A DNA stretch of 64,000 nt from Leisingera sp. ANG1 (GTDB taxonomy: Bacteria; Pseudomonadota; Alphaproteobacteria; Rhodobacterales; Rhodobacteraceae): the NCBI RefSeq assembly GCF_000203975.2, contig NZ_AFCF02000008.1:452509-516508 (forward strand). Reading direction: 5' to 3'. How positions within the stretch are numbered: the stretch's first letter is position 1; the number at the start of each line of letters is the position of its first letter. The notes below the pieces were generated by a model, which saw nothing but the letters and a program-made list of their open reading frames with translations, did no database searches and had not been told where the DNA came from. Position numbers and translations under genes: made by a program. Positions 1 to 9,049 of the stretch are shown here, piece by piece.

Positions 1-597
1 GGGGTCTGCATGGCGGTGGTGCCGCTGTTTGTGCTGCCGCTGGCGCATCTGCTGGTTCCGGGCGAAAGCATGACCCTGCGCCGCACCATCAGCTTCCTGA
101 TCGGCTTTGCCGGCGTGGTGGTGCTGATCGGGCTCGACGCCTTCCGCTCTGCCGGCACCGACTTTGAATCGCTGGCCCGCCTGGCCTGCCTGGGCGCTTC
201 GCTCTGTTACGCCATCGGCTCAATCATCACCCGGCTCTGCCCGCAGGTGAACATGCTGTCGCTCTCCGCCGCCGCTCTCCTCTGCGGGGCCGCCATGATG
301 ACCCCGGCCGCGCTCTGGGCCGAAGGTGTGCCGGAATTGCCCGCCGTCCTGCCGCTTGGTGCCGTTATCTACCTTGGCCTGCTGCCCACTGCCCTCGCCC
401 AGGTGCTGCTGGTGCAGGTCGCCCGCAGCGCAGGCCCGGCGTTCCTGTCTACCGTGAACTATCAGGTGCCGGTCTGGTCGGTGATCTTCGGCGCGGCCCT
501 GTTGGGTGAAACCCTGCCGCCGCAGCTGTTTGCGGCGCTGGCTCTGATCCTCGGCGGCCTCCTCCTCAGCCGCAGCCGCCGCCCGCGCGTGGCGTAA
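1..597 (+). CDS. EamA/DMT-family permease, C-terminal part
   Basis: The frame is open from base 1, so the N-terminal part of the gene lies outside the window; about 198 codons are seen. The product is a very hydrophobic multi-helix membrane protein of the EamA (drug/metabolite transporter) type, normally ten helices in two repeats. It ends with an arginine-rich cytoplasmic tail. It is a paralogue of the gene at 1130-2041: both carry LPLAH...VPGE.MTLRR near the middle and NYQVPVW before the last helices. The substrate cannot be told from sequence. The pair probably arose by tandem duplication. Confidence 0.85.
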   Translation, partial: GVCMAVVPLFVLPLAHLLVPGESMTLRRTISFLIGFAGVVVLIGLDAFRSAGTDFESLARLACLGASLCYAIGSIITRLCPQVNMLSLSAAALLCGAAMMTPAALWAEGVPELPAVLPLGAVIYLGLLPTALAQVLLVQVARSAGPAFLSTVNYQVPVWSVIFGAALLGETLPPQLFAALALILGGLLLSRSRRPRVA

Positions 598-637
598 AGC
601 GCAGACTGTTCGATCGGTAACAAAGCAATTGCCATTG

Positions 638-658
638 ACCCCGCCCGCCCGGCGGGGT
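638..658 (+). terminator. Stem-loop after the first EamA gene
   Basis: An 8-bp GC-rich stem (638-645 with 651-658) closes a 5-nt loop and is followed only by a short CTTGT, so the U tract is poor. It lies 40 nt after the stop of the first permease and 31 nt before the next start. It could terminate or attenuate transcription between the two genes. Confidence 0.45.
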
Positions 659-689
659 CTTGTCGCGCGGTGAACGGCAAGAGGACCCC

Positions 690-1133
690 ATGCCCGATAT
701 CGCACCTCGCGACACTCCCAAGCAATGGCTGATGGCAATTGTGATCTGGGCCTTTCTGGGTGTTTGGATCTACTTCTTCTCATTCAGCCTCTACGCCTCC
801 GGATGCCGCAAATTCAGCCACCCTGCAGAGGAACGGCTGCGCAAATGCGAAAACAGCCTGCGTTTCACAGGCTTCCTATTAACCGACCACCAGCGCGCCA
901 CCAATTTGATCAATCAAGGCATAGCGCAGGCCGATCTTGGCAAAGATGCAAAAGCAATAGTCCTGTTCTTCGAGGCCATCCCCTTACTAACCGGAGCCAA
1001 CTCGTCCAATTTTCGCCCACCTCAGCGACAGCTCGAGATACTTGAGCGAAAGATGAAGGACCTGGCAATCCCGCCACGCGCCCACGAACTCTTTCGGACC
1101 GCATTTGACGAATGGGCCAAGAGCCGATCATGA
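690..1133 (+). CDS. Hypothetical small membrane-anchored protein
   Basis: 147 residues, not recognised. I chose ATG 690 because AGAGG lies just upstream; an in-frame TTG at 660 has no such site. Residues about 12-36 form one membrane helix (WLMAIVIWAFLGVWIYFF), so the remainder is probably a periplasmic or cytoplasmic helical domain. Residues about 68-96 (RATNLINQGIAQADLGKDAK) look like a single TPR-type helix pair. The stop overlaps the start of the next permease by 4 nt (ATGA), so the two are co-translated. GC is lower than in its neighbours (93/180 = 52 % over 841-1020), which fits a later insertion between the permease duplicates. Confidence 0.6.
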   Translation: MPDIAPRDTPKQWLMAIVIWAFLGVWIYFFSFSLYASGCRKFSHPAEERLRKCENSLRFTGFLLTDHQRATNLINQGIAQADLGKDAKAIVLFFEAIPLLTGANSSNFRPPQRQLEILERKMKDLAIPPRAHELFRTAFDEWAKSRS

Positions 1134-2041
1134 GCACAAGCAGCATCGCCCCGCGCTACTGGCTGATGATTGCCACCCTGGGCTTTGTCTGGGGCGGAAC
1201 CTTTCTGCTGATCAAGCTGGCGCTGGACGGCATCACCCCGTTCTGGCTGGCGGCCAGCCGGATCGGATTTGCCGCGCTCCTGCTGTGCGCGGTCTGGGGC
1301 TGGCGCGGGTTCAAGCTGTTCAAGGCTGAGACCAACTGGCCCTCGCTGATCCTGATCGGCATCCTCAGCACCGCCCTGCCTTTCATGCTGATCAACTGGG
1401 GGCAACAGCATGTCTCCTCCGGCTTCACCGGCGTCAGCATGGCGGCAATCCCGCTGCTGGTGCTGCCCTTGGCGCATATCTTTGTGCCCGGCGAGCAGAT
1501 GACCCTGCGCCGCCTCATCGGCTTCTGCATCGGCTTTGCCGGGGTTGCTCTGCTGATCGGTGGCAAGGCATTTGAAACCAGCGGCGCCGAACTGGAGGCC
1601 TATGGCCGCGCCGCCTGCCTGTCAGCGGCGGCCTGCTACTCGGTCAGCTCAATCCTGACCCGCCGCCTGCCGCCTGCCGACCCTGTCGGGCTGGCCGCCA
1701 TATTCCTGGTGATCGGCTGTTTCATCATCTTTCCAGCCGCATGGGTTGCCGAAGGTCCGCCGGTAATGCCAGACACCCGGACCTTGCTGATTGCCGCCGT
1801 GCTCGGCCTGATCCCAACAGCCGCCGCCAACCTGCTGCGGGTCATCGTGGTGCGCGAGGCAGGCCCCACCTTCATGACCCTCACCAACTATCAGGTGCCG
1901 GTCTGGGCCGTGGTGCTGGGCGCGGTTTTCCTGGGCGAGGAGCTGCCGCCCTCGATGCTGCTGGCAATGGTGATGATCCTCGGCGGCCTCGGCCTCAGCC
2001 AGTTCGGCAGGCTCAGCCGCCTGTTCGGAAAACGGGGCTGA
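1130..2041 (+). CDS. EamA/DMT-family permease
   Basis: 303 residues from ATG 1130, which overlaps the upstream stop as ATGA. An in-frame ATG at 1112 would add six residues inside the previous gene. The length and about ten hydrophobic segments match the two-repeat EamA family. Typical helix-1 residues GFVWGGTFLLIK are at the N-terminus, and NYQVPVWAVVLGAVFLGE starts the last helix pair. It is the second copy of a tandem pair with the gene at 1-597. Likely an inner-membrane exporter of small metabolites or amino acids; substrate unknown. It is convergent with glmM, only 12 bp away. Confidence 0.88.
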   Translation: MSTSSIAPRYWLMIATLGFVWGGTFLLIKLALDGITPFWLAASRIGFAALLLCAVWGWRGFKLFKAETNWPSLILIGILSTALPFMLINWGQQHVSSGFTGVSMAAIPLLVLPLAHIFVPGEQMTLRRLIGFCIGFAGVALLIGGKAFETSGAELEAYGRAACLSAAACYSVSSILTRRLPPADPVGLAAIFLVIGCFIIFPAAWVAEGPPVMPDTRTLLIAAVLGLIPTAAANLLRVIVVREAGPTFMTLTNYQVPVWAVVLGAVFLGEELPPSMLLAMVMILGGLGLSQFGRLSRLFGKRG

Positions 2042-2053
2042 GCGCCCGCCGCC

Positions 2054-3400
2054 TTAATCGGCGACGGCGGCCTCAACCGCGGCAACCACGCTGTCGACTG
2101 CCAGCGTCATCAGCTCAGCGTCTTCGCTTTCAGCCATCACCCGCACCAGCGGCTCGGTGCCGGACTTGCGGATCAGCAGACGGCCCTGGCCGTCCAGCAT
2201 CTTCTCTGCCGCGGCAATCGCCTCCTGCACCCGGGCTTCCTCCAGCGGCACCTGGCCTGCCTGGAAGCGCACGTTGCGCAGCCGCTGCGGCACGGTTTCA
2301 AACTGATGCGCCAACTGGGACGCCTTCTGCCCCGTCTGCACCATCTCCGCCAGGAAATGCAGCCCCGCCATCAGCCCGTCGCCGGTGGTGGCGTAATCGC
2401 TCATTACGATATGGCCGGATTGCTCCCCGCCCAGGTTAAAGCCGCCTTCGCGCATCCGCTCCACCACGTACCGGTCACCAACAGCCGTGCGCTCCAAGCC
2501 CAGGCCATTGGCTTTCAGATGCCGCTCGAGACCAAGGTTCGACATCACCGTCGCAACCAGTGCGCCGCCGTCCAGCTGCCCCTGCTCAGCCCAGCGGGTC
2601 GCCAGCAGCGCCATCAGCTGGTCGCCATCAGCGACAGTGCCGGTCTCGTCGATCAGGATCACCCGGTCTGCATCGCCGTCCAGGCAAATGCCTACATGGG
2701 CGCCATGCGCCACCACCGCCTCTGCCGCGGTCTGCGGATGCGTCGAACCGCAGCCGCGGTTGATATTCAAACCATCCGGCGACACCCCAACCGGGATCAC
2801 TTCCGCCCCCAGCTCCCACAGGACCTCAGGCGCGGTCCGGTGCGCCGCGCCATTGGCGCAGTCGATCACAACCTTCAGGCCATTCAGACCCAGGTTTCGC
2901 GGAAGCGAGCTTTTGACCCGCTCACCATAGCGGAAGCGGGCATCGTCGATCCGCTTGGCGCGGCCGATGTTTGCGGCCTGGGCCGGCTCAACCCCGGCTT
3001 CAACCAGCGCCTCGATCTCCATCTCCACACTGTCCGACAGTTTGAAGCCGTCGGGGCCGAAGAACTTGATGCCATTGTCCTCGGACGGGTTATGGCTGGC
3101 AGAAATCATCACACCAAGGTCCGCCCGCATCGAGCGCGTCATCAGCCCGACCGCCGGCGTTGGCACCGGCCCCAGCAGCAGCACGTTCATACCGGTCGAG
3201 GTCAGCCCCGCGGTCAGCGCGTTCTCAAACATGTAGCCGGACAGCCGGGTGTCCTTGCCGATCACCACACGGTGCACCCCGGTGCCGTCGCGCCGGAAAT
3301 ACCGCCCGACTGCCGCACCGATGCGCAGCGCCATCTCGGCGGTCATGGGATGGGTGTTGGCGGTGCCGCGCACGCCATCGGTTCCAAAGAGTTTCCGCAT
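2054..3400 (-). CDS. glmM: Phosphoglucosamine mutase
   Basis: Cytosolic enzyme converting glucosamine-6-phosphate to glucosamine-1-phosphate on the path to UDP-GlcNAc for peptidoglycan and lipid A. 448 residues, the usual length. All family motifs are visible: phosphoserine loop ISASHNP with Ser102, metal loop DGDADR at 241-246, sugar-binding GGEQSG at 324-329 and phosphate-binding [11 protein letters not shown] at 411-421. The start is ATG 3400 with AGGAAAG upstream; the frame extends further upstream but without a matching ribosome site. Last gene of folB-folP-glmM, 23 bp after folP. Confidence 0.97.
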   Translation of the reverse strand: MRKLFGTDGVRGTANTHPMTAEMALRIGAAVGRYFRRDGTGVHRVVIGKDTRLSGYMFENALTAGLTSTGMNVLLLGPVPTPAVGLMTRSMRADLGVMISASHNPSEDNGIKFFGPDGFKLSDSVEMEIEALVEAGVEPAQAANIGRAKRIDDARFRYGERVKSSLPRNLGLNGLKVVIDCANGAAHRTAPEVLWELGAEVIPVGVSPDGLNINRGCGSTHPQTAAEAVVAHGAHVGICLDGDADRVILIDETGTVADGDQLMALLATRWAEQGQLDGGALVATVMSNLGLERHLKANGLGLERTAVGDRYVVERMREGGFNLGGEQSGHIVMSDYATTGDGLMAGLHFLAEMVQTGQKASQLAHQFETVPQRLRNVRFQAGQVPLEEARVQEAIAAAEKMLDGQGRLLIRKSGTEPLVRVMAESEDAELMTLAVDSVVAAVEAAVAD

Positions 3401-3423
3401 TATGCTTTCCTGCCTAAAAGGCC

Positions 3424-4419
3424 TTACCGGACCGCCTGCCAAAGCCGCAGAGCCTGAACCGTCTCAGCCACGTCATGCACCCGCAGGAATTGCACGCCTT
3501 GCGCCAGGGCCGCAAGCCCCACCGCAATTGAACCCGGCGCCCGGGCATCCGCGCGCGGTGCATCGCCGATGGTGCCGATGAATTTCTTGCGGGAAACCCC
3601 CAGCAGCACCGGGCAGCCAAGCCCGTGAAACAGGCTGAGATTGCGCAGCAGCGTCAGATTATGCTCCTGCGTCTTGCCAAAGCCGATGCCCGGGTCGATC
3701 ACGATCTGCTCACGGACCACGCCGATGGCCTCCAGCCGGTCGATCTGGTCGCTCAGGAAGTCATAGACATCCAGCAGCACATTTCCGTATTGCGGATCAT
3801 CCTGCATCGTCGCCGGGTCGCCTTGCGCATGCATGATGCAGACCGGCACGCTGGCCTGCGCCGCCAGGGGCGCCAGCGCCGGATCAAAGGTAAAGCCGGA
3901 GACATCATTCAGCAGGTTCGCCCCCGCCTCCAGCGCCTCCATGCCCACCGTGGCCTTACGGGTGTCGATGGAAACCGGCACCGGGCACTCCGCGCGAATG
4001 GCCGCGATCACCGGCGCCGTGCGCTCGATTTCTTCGGCTTCCGGAACCTCAGCGGCCCCGGGCCGGGTGGATTCGCCGCCCACGTCGATGATCGTGGCGC
4101 CACCAGCCACCATCTGCAGCGCCGCTTCCTTTCCAGCCTCAATACCGGCATGCTTGCCGCCATCCGAGAAGCTGTCCGGCGTCACATTCAAAATGCCCAT
4201 GATCTGCGGCTGGGTCATGTCCAGCCCGGCGATCGAGGCACGCCGCGCGCTCAGGCGGCGGCGCTCGGCCTCCGGCACCAGACCGGCAGGCACGATCCGC
4301 GGCGGCGCATCGCGGCTCAGGATCTCAACCTCGGTAAACCACAGGGCACTGCCCGCCAGCGGGACCGCGCCTTCGGGGCGCGCCTCGCCGTGCTGAACCA
4401 ACGGCCGGTAATATGTCAC
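3424..4419 (-). CDS. folP: Dihydropteroate synthase
   Basis: Condenses 6-hydroxymethyl-dihydropterin pyrophosphate with p-aminobenzoate in folate synthesis; target of sulfonamides. 331 residues. The DHPS signature [15 protein letters not shown] is at 74-88, [12 protein letters not shown] at 111-122, and the late DPGIGFGKT and GVSRKKFIG loops are present. About 70 residues precede the TIM barrel, longer than the compact enterobacterial enzyme but common in Rhodobacteraceae. The start is GTG at 4419, in a GTGA overlap with the folB stop, so translation is probably coupled. Confidence 0.95.
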   Translation of the reverse strand: MTYYRPLVQHGEARPEGAVPLAGSALWFTEVEILSRDAPPRIVPAGLVPEAERRRLSARRASIAGLDMTQPQIMGILNVTPDSFSDGGKHAGIEAGKEAALQMVAGGATIIDVGGESTRPGAAEVPEAEEIERTAPVIAAIRAECPVPVSIDTRKATVGMEALEAGANLLNDVSGFTFDPALAPLAAQASVPVCIMHAQGDPATMQDDPQYGNVLLDVYDFLSDQIDRLEAIGVVREQIVIDPGIGFGKTQEHNLTLLRNLSLFHGLGCPVLLGVSRKKFIGTIGDAPRADARAPGSIAVGLAALAQGVQFLRVHDVAETVQALRLWQAVR

Positions 4420-5336
4420 AGTTGTGCTTGCTCCACGCTGACATCCCGCAGGGGGACACCGGGATTATCAGGCAAATCCCCGCCAAGCACAATCATCTCA
4501 CCCGCTTCAAAGGTCGCTGCAAACCAGGCCGCCAGCGCAACCGAGTTCGACGGCGGCGCCGAAGGGCCGTCCACCGCGTCCAGCACGATCTTGGACGGCG
4601 CCCAGACGCAGATCTGGCGGTTCTTCATCGCCCAGTCCAGTTCGGTCCGGGTCGACACCACGACGCAGCGATCGTCCTTGGCGGCCAGACGCCAGGCATT
4701 CTGTTCAATCGCCAAGAGGTCGATCCGCCGCTGGGTCCATTTGTGCCCTGTCTCGGGCACCGCCAGCGGGTGCGTCCCGACACACAGGATCAGCGGCCGC
4801 TGGCGGCACTCCATCTGGTCGATCCATCCGGTCAGGTTTTCACTGTCGATGGCCGCGTTGGACAGATACATCAGCCGCGGATGCGGGCGGTCCTGCTCTT
4901 CCGCCAAATGGGTGATCTGGTCCTTGGAGCGCACCACTTCGACGCCCAGAGCGCCGGGGCCGCGGTCCAGCTTCTCGATCCGCACGAAGGCGCGCACCGC
5001 CTGATGCTCCAGCAGGATCCGTTCAGCCACGCGTTCTGCCAGCGTCTCCAGCAGGTTCAGCCGTTCCGCCGCCAGCTCATGGGCGATGGCTTCGGTCAGC
5101 TTGTCATAGGACAGGATCCGGTCGACATCGTCATCCAGGTCCTTGGGCAGCGGCGCGATTTCGACCACCACATTGAAACTGATCCGCTGGGTTGTGCCGC
5201 GCTCCGCCTGGAACGCGCCGATCTCCACCTCGACAGTATGATCGCGCAGCGAAATGCGGTCCAGCAGGCCGGGCGCGGCAGTGGCCATCGAACGCTCGGA
5301 CGGATGCGCAAAGGCAAGGCGGATTTCAGAGGGCAT
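4416..5336 (-). CDS. folB: Dihydroneopterin aldolase with an extra C-terminal domain
   Basis: 306 residues. Roughly residues 22-135 are a FolB domain (DRISLRDHTVEVEIGAFQAE, then LSYDKLTEAIAHELAAERLN), which releases glycolaldehyde from dihydroneopterin in folate synthesis. Bacterial FolB is usually about 120 residues, so the remaining ~170 residues are an added domain. It contains LILCVGTHPLAVPETG and a strand-rich stretch (CVVVSTRTELDW, QICVWAPSKIVLD). I do not recognise this domain; it does not show HPPK (FolK) motifs. An alternative start is ATG 5288 (MATAAPGLLDRI). First gene of folB-folP-glmM. Confidence 0.85.
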   Translation of the reverse strand: MPSEIRLAFAHPSERSMATAAPGLLDRISLRDHTVEVEIGAFQAERGTTQRISFNVVVEIAPLPKDLDDDVDRILSYDKLTEAIAHELAAERLNLLETLAERVAERILLEHQAVRAFVRIEKLDRGPGALGVEVVRSKDQITHLAEEQDRPHPRLMYLSNAAIDSENLTGWIDQMECRQRPLILCVGTHPLAVPETGHKWTQRRIDLLAIEQNAWRLAAKDDRCVVVSTRTELDWAMKNRQICVWAPSKIVLDAVDGPSAPPSNSVALAAWFAATFEAGEMIVLGGDLPDNPGVPLRDVSVEQAQL

Positions 5337-5427
5337 GGCAGAACGGGCCTTTGGCTGGCTGTGTCAGGTGTGGGACCCAACAATAGACTTTCGGCGGCTT
5401 CTTAACAGTCCCGCATACGCCATGCCA

Positions 5428-5455
5428 GTAGCAGAAAGCGGCACATGCATGCCGC
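5428..5455 (-). terminator. Weak stem-loop after the cell-wall hydrolase
   Basis: Six-bp stem GCGGCA/TGCCGC (5438-5443 with 5450-5455) with a 6-nt loop; on the minus strand it is followed by TTTCTGCT. It is 11 nt beyond the stop of the cell-wall hydrolase. The weak T tract makes the call tentative. Confidence 0.35.
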
Positions 5456-5465
5456 CTTCAGGCCA

Positions 5466-6122
5466 TCAGTTGCTCATCGCGGTCTGGTAGCGATCGTCGC
5501 GGTAGAACAGGTGCACACCAATGCGCGTGGTGTTTGTGAAGGTGCGGCTCCAGCGCGGGCGCACCGCGGTGGTATGATAGTAGGTCGCACCTTCCGTCAG
5601 CTCCGACTTCAGCCCGTCCAGCGCCGCGCGCGCCACCTTGGCTACCCGCTGATACGCTTTCTTCTCGCGGATCACTTCCTTGTGGCCGTCGCAAGTGTAG
5701 GTGAACTGGCACTGGTACTTGCGCCCAGTTCCCTGGTTGATCACCCCGCAAGGGGTGTTCGGGAACTGCTCGCTTCTGACCCGGTTCAGGATCACCTCGG
5801 CCACCGCAAACTGGCCCTTCACGGTCTCGCCGCGCGCCTCGAAGTACAGGGCCTCAGCCAGGCAGGCGAATTGCTCGCCCCCGGTCGCTTTCGGCTGGTC
5901 ATCCAGCCAGGCCTTGGAGTACTCCACCTGCTGCGTGCCGGTCTTGCGGTTCTTGAACGGATTGGAGCGGAATCCGAAAAATCCGCTGAACTTCCGCGCA
6001 GGCACCGCGTTGAGACTGGCCTGCTCACGCTCGATCAGCGTATCCAGGCCGGTTTCGGCAGCAACACTCTTACCCATCGTGATGGTGGCAGCCATCACGG
6101 CAATCATAGTCAACAATTTCAT
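5466..6122 (-). CDS. SleB-like cell-wall hydrolase (Hydrolase_2)
   Basis: 218 residues with a signal peptide of about 22 residues (MKLLTMIAVMAATITMGKSVAA). The domain begins near residue 85 with ACLAEALYFEARGE, in which Glu90 and Glu95 are the conserved acids of the SleB/CwlJ family. YQCQFTYTCDG and ATYYHTTAVRPRWS follow, typical of the periplasmic versions found across alphaproteobacteria. It probably cleaves or remodels peptidoglycan. GGGGGAA upstream supports ATG 6122. It stands apart, with 129 bp to folB and 172 bp to the next gene. Confidence 0.85.
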   Translation of the reverse strand: MKLLTMIAVMAATITMGKSVAAETGLDTLIEREQASLNAVPARKFSGFFGFRSNPFKNRKTGTQQVEYSKAWLDDQPKATGGEQFACLAEALYFEARGETVKGQFAVAEVILNRVRSEQFPNTPCGVINQGTGRKYQCQFTYTCDGHKEVIREKKAYQRVAKVARAALDGLKSELTEGATYYHTTAVRPRWSRTFTNTTRIGVHLFYRDDRYQTAMSN

Positions 6123-6294
6123 TCAGGGTTCCCCCGTCCTAACAGCCTGCAACCGGTTTCCCCGGCCACATGCGGTCGCATCCCTTAATGGAAACAGCCC
6201 CAAACGTCCAGCTTGCCGCCCCGGGGTGCGACAGCATGGTTAACGCAAGTGCGGAGCCATCCCCGTTTCCTGCGGCTGGATGACCTGAATTTTC

Positions 6295-8871
6295 CTAATA
6301 TTTTGTGTAAGTTGGCGCGATCTGACCGGTTTTACTGCCAATTGCCAGCTGAGCGGCGGCTAACCGCGCAACGGGCACGCGGAACGGCGAGCACGAAACG
6401 TAATCAAAGCCCGCGTCACGGCAGAATGCAATCGATTCGGGGTTGCCGCCATGCTCTCCGCAGATCGAAAGCGTTATTTCGCCGTTCTCTGCCCGGCCCC
6501 GCTGAACCCCCAGTTTCAGCAGTTCGCCGACCCCGTCGGTATCCAGAACATGGAACGGATCCTCCGGAAACACCCCCTGGTTGACATATTCCGACATGAA
6601 CCGCCCGGCATCGTCGCGCGACAGCCCATAGGTCATCTGCGTGAGGTCGTTGGTGCCAAAGCTGAGGAAAGCCGTGTGCGGCGAAATCTCCCCTGCCCGC
6701 AGGGCGGCGCGCGGTGTCTCCACCATCACGCCCAGCCGGTAGGTGAAATCCTCGCCCCGCTCCAATTTAACCGCCGAGGCCACCGCGTCGATGCGGGCCT
6801 TCACCAGCTCCACCTCCCGCTTGGCCGAGACCAGCGGGATCATGATCTCCGGCACCACCGGCTCACCCCATTTAGAGGCTTCAAGCGTGGCCTCGAAGAT
6901 GGCCCGCGCCTGCATGTCATAGATTTCCGGCACCGTAACACCCAGCCGCACACCGCGCAGGCCCAGCATCGGGTTGTATTCGTCCATCTCCTCCACCCGG
7001 CGCGTCACATCGCTGACCGGAATGCCCAAGGCCTCCGACAGCTCACGCTGGCCGGTCTTGGTCGCGGGCAGGAACTCATGCAGCGGCGGGTCGAACAGCC
7101 TGATGCAGACCGGCATCCCCTCCATGATCCGGAACAGCTCGCGGAAGTCGTCGCGCTGCATCGGCAGCAGCCGCTCCAGCACCGCTTCCCGGCCCGAGGG
7201 CGTCTCGGCAAAGATCATCTCCCGCATCACCGTCAGCCGGCCGGGTTCAAAGAACATATGCTCCGTGCGGCACAGCCCAATGCCCTGAGCATTGAATTTC
7301 CGCGCCATTTCAGCATCTTCCGGTGTATCCGCATTGGCACGGATACCGATATCACGGGCCTCGTCCGCCCAGGCCAGCAAGGTCAGCAGCGCGCCATCCT
7401 CAGCCGCTTCCAGCATACGCGGCTGGCCTGCCAGAACCTGCCCGCTGCTGCCGTCGATGGTGATCGTGTCGCCCGGCTTGAAGATCCGCCCGTCTGCCGC
7501 CTCCAGCATCTTGCGCTTGCTGTGGAACTTCATGTTCGAGGCGCCGACGATGCACGGCAGCCCCAGACCGCGGCCGATCACCGCCGCATGGCTGGTCATG
7601 CCGCCCTTTTCGGTCAGAACCGCAGCGGCGGCATGCATACCGCGCACATCCTCGGGCGAGGTTTCCCGGCGCACCAGAATGCACGGCTCGCCGCGCGCGG
7701 CACTGGCCTGCGCCCCGGCGGCAGTGAACACCAGCTTGCCTGTGGCCGCGCCCGGGCTGGCCGCAATGCCGCGCCCGATCACGTCGCGTTCAGCATCCGG
7801 TGCCACCTGACGGTGCAGCAGTTCATTCAGGATATGCGCATCGACCCGGATCAGCGCTTCCTCCTTGGGGATCACGCCATCCTCGGCCAGCGCGACCGCA
7901 ATCCGCACCGCCGCCTGGGCGCTGCGCGTCACCCGAACCCCGTCCAGGATATGCACCCGGCCGTTTTCGACCACAAATTCCAGCTGCATCTCCTCGCGCA
8001 GTTTCACCCGCATCAAGGCTGCATGGGCTTTCAGGTCGGCAAAGGCCTCCGGCGCCAGTTCCTCCAGCGACAACCCGCGCGCATCTTTCGCCAGATACAG
8101 CGCCCCGGCCCCGGCTCCCAGCGCATCGCGCCCCTGGCTCTGGCTCAGGTAGCGCCCCGTAAGCTGCGGCATGCCGGTGGTGGAATTCACCAGCTGCAAT
8201 ACGCCCGATCCGCATTCCCCTTGGCCCACGCCAGGGATCATTTCCTGCACCACCAGCCCGAGGCCCGCATCGGCAGGCGCGCCCTTGGCCTGGCGCAGCA
8301 GCCGGGCTGAGGTGCCCTCCCACGCCCGCGCCATCGAGCGCAGCACCGCCGCCAGCTGCTCACCCGGGTCCTGCGGGAACTGCTCGTCGGTTTCCGCCTC
8401 ATAGGCGTGCAAGATCTCGGTCAGCGCATCCGGGCCGCCGTCCTCGACATCGTCGAACACATCCGGGTCCAGCCGTGCCACATGCACCGCATAGGACTGC
8501 ACGAACCGCAGATAGAGCGCCGCCGCCGCCTCCCGCCCCAGGCTATCGCAGAGGTCGACGTAACGCGCATCGTTCATGCCGATATTCAGGATTGCCCCCG
8601 GCCCGCCCCAATCAGGGTCCTCCGAGGACGGGCGCACGCACAGCAATGCCTCCGGATCAAATTCAGCCAGCACCGCGTTCAGATCCGGCATCTGCCCTTC
8701 GGCAATGGAATGCACTGCGTCAAACGACAGCGCCACTGTGCGCGGCACCGGCAGGTCCAGCCGCACCAGCCGCTGCAGGCATTTCGCCCGGCCGCCATGG
8801 GTGGCGGTGGCAATAGGCGCTGTCGAAGTGATCAGCGAGGCCGGCGGGATCTGTTCGAAATCTTTCTGCAC
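6295..8871 (-). CDS. ppdK: Pyruvate, phosphate dikinase-type enzyme
   Basis: 858 residues, close to bacterial PPDK (about 875). PPDK interconverts pyruvate, ATP and Pi with PEP, AMP and PPi. The phospho-histidine loop EKGGMTSHAAVIGRG is present (His428), as is the C-terminal PEP/pyruvate barrel with LCRTEHMFF and the catalytic cysteine loop SICGEHGGNPES (Cys804). The N-terminal ATP-grasp part is divergent: where canonical PPDK has GGKGANL, this one reads HGGRAKCLQRL. Function as a true PPDK is therefore likely but not certain. The start is GTG 8871, with AAAGGAGA nine nt upstream. It is downstream of glyS but separated from it by a terminator. Confidence 0.85.
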   Translation of the reverse strand: MQKDFEQIPPASLITSTAPIATATHGGRAKCLQRLVRLDLPVPRTVALSFDAVHSIAEGQMPDLNAVLAEFDPEALLCVRPSSEDPDWGGPGAILNIGMNDARYVDLCDSLGREAAAALYLRFVQSYAVHVARLDPDVFDDVEDGGPDALTEILHAYEAETDEQFPQDPGEQLAAVLRSMARAWEGTSARLLRQAKGAPADAGLGLVVQEMIPGVGQGECGSGVLQLVNSTTGMPQLTGRYLSQSQGRDALGAGAGALYLAKDARGLSLEELAPEAFADLKAHAALMRVKLREEMQLEFVVENGRVHILDGVRVTRSAQAAVRIAVALAEDGVIPKEEALIRVDAHILNELLHRQVAPDAERDVIGRGIAASPGAATGKLVFTAAGAQASAARGEPCILVRRETSPEDVRGMHAAAAVLTEKGGMTSHAAVIGRGLGLPCIVGASNMKFHSKRKMLEAADGRIFKPGDTITIDGSSGQVLAGQPRMLEAAEDGALLTLLAWADEARDIGIRANADTPEDAEMARKFNAQGIGLCRTEHMFFEPGRLTVMREMIFAETPSGREAVLERLLPMQRDDFRELFRIMEGMPVCIRLFDPPLHEFLPATKTGQRELSEALGIPVSDVTRRVEEMDEYNPMLGLRGVRLGVTVPEIYDMQARAIFEATLEASKWGEPVVPEIMIPLVSAKREVELVKARIDAVASAVKLERGEDFTYRLGVMVETPRAALRAGEISPHTAFLSFGTNDLTQMTYGLSRDDAGRFMSEYVNQGVFPEDPFHVLDTDGVGELLKLGVQRGRAENGEITLSICGEHGGNPESIAFCRDAGFDYVSCSPFRVPVARLAAAQLAIGSKTGQIAPTYTKY

Positions 8872-8966
8872 TGCAGCACGTCTCCTTTGAAAGTCACCAT
8901 AAGGCCAAGACGCGACGGCGCAAGAGTCTTGTAACGGGCCGGTGACGGATCAGGCAGGCGCAGATA

Positions 8967-9000
8967 CGAAAAACCGGCCTTCCCTTGCGGAAAGGCCGGT
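8967..9000 (-). terminator. Rho-independent terminator after glyS
   Basis: On the minus strand the stem pairs ACCGGCC...GGCCGGT (8973-9000, about 11 bp with one bulge) and is followed by TTTTCGTA. It lies 50 nt after the glyS stop and 96 nt before the PPDK start, so the PPDK gene probably has its own promoter in 8872-8966. Confidence 0.75.
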
Positions 9001-9049
9001 CCCTGCGGGGCGGGTATTTTTGACCAGAAAGAAGCAGCCGGTCCGGCGC

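Noticed and set aside
6451..8310. Plus-strand frame of 619 codons inside the PPDK gene
   Set aside because: The minus-strand PPDK has catalytic motifs throughout; this frame is Arg/His/Gln-rich and without features.
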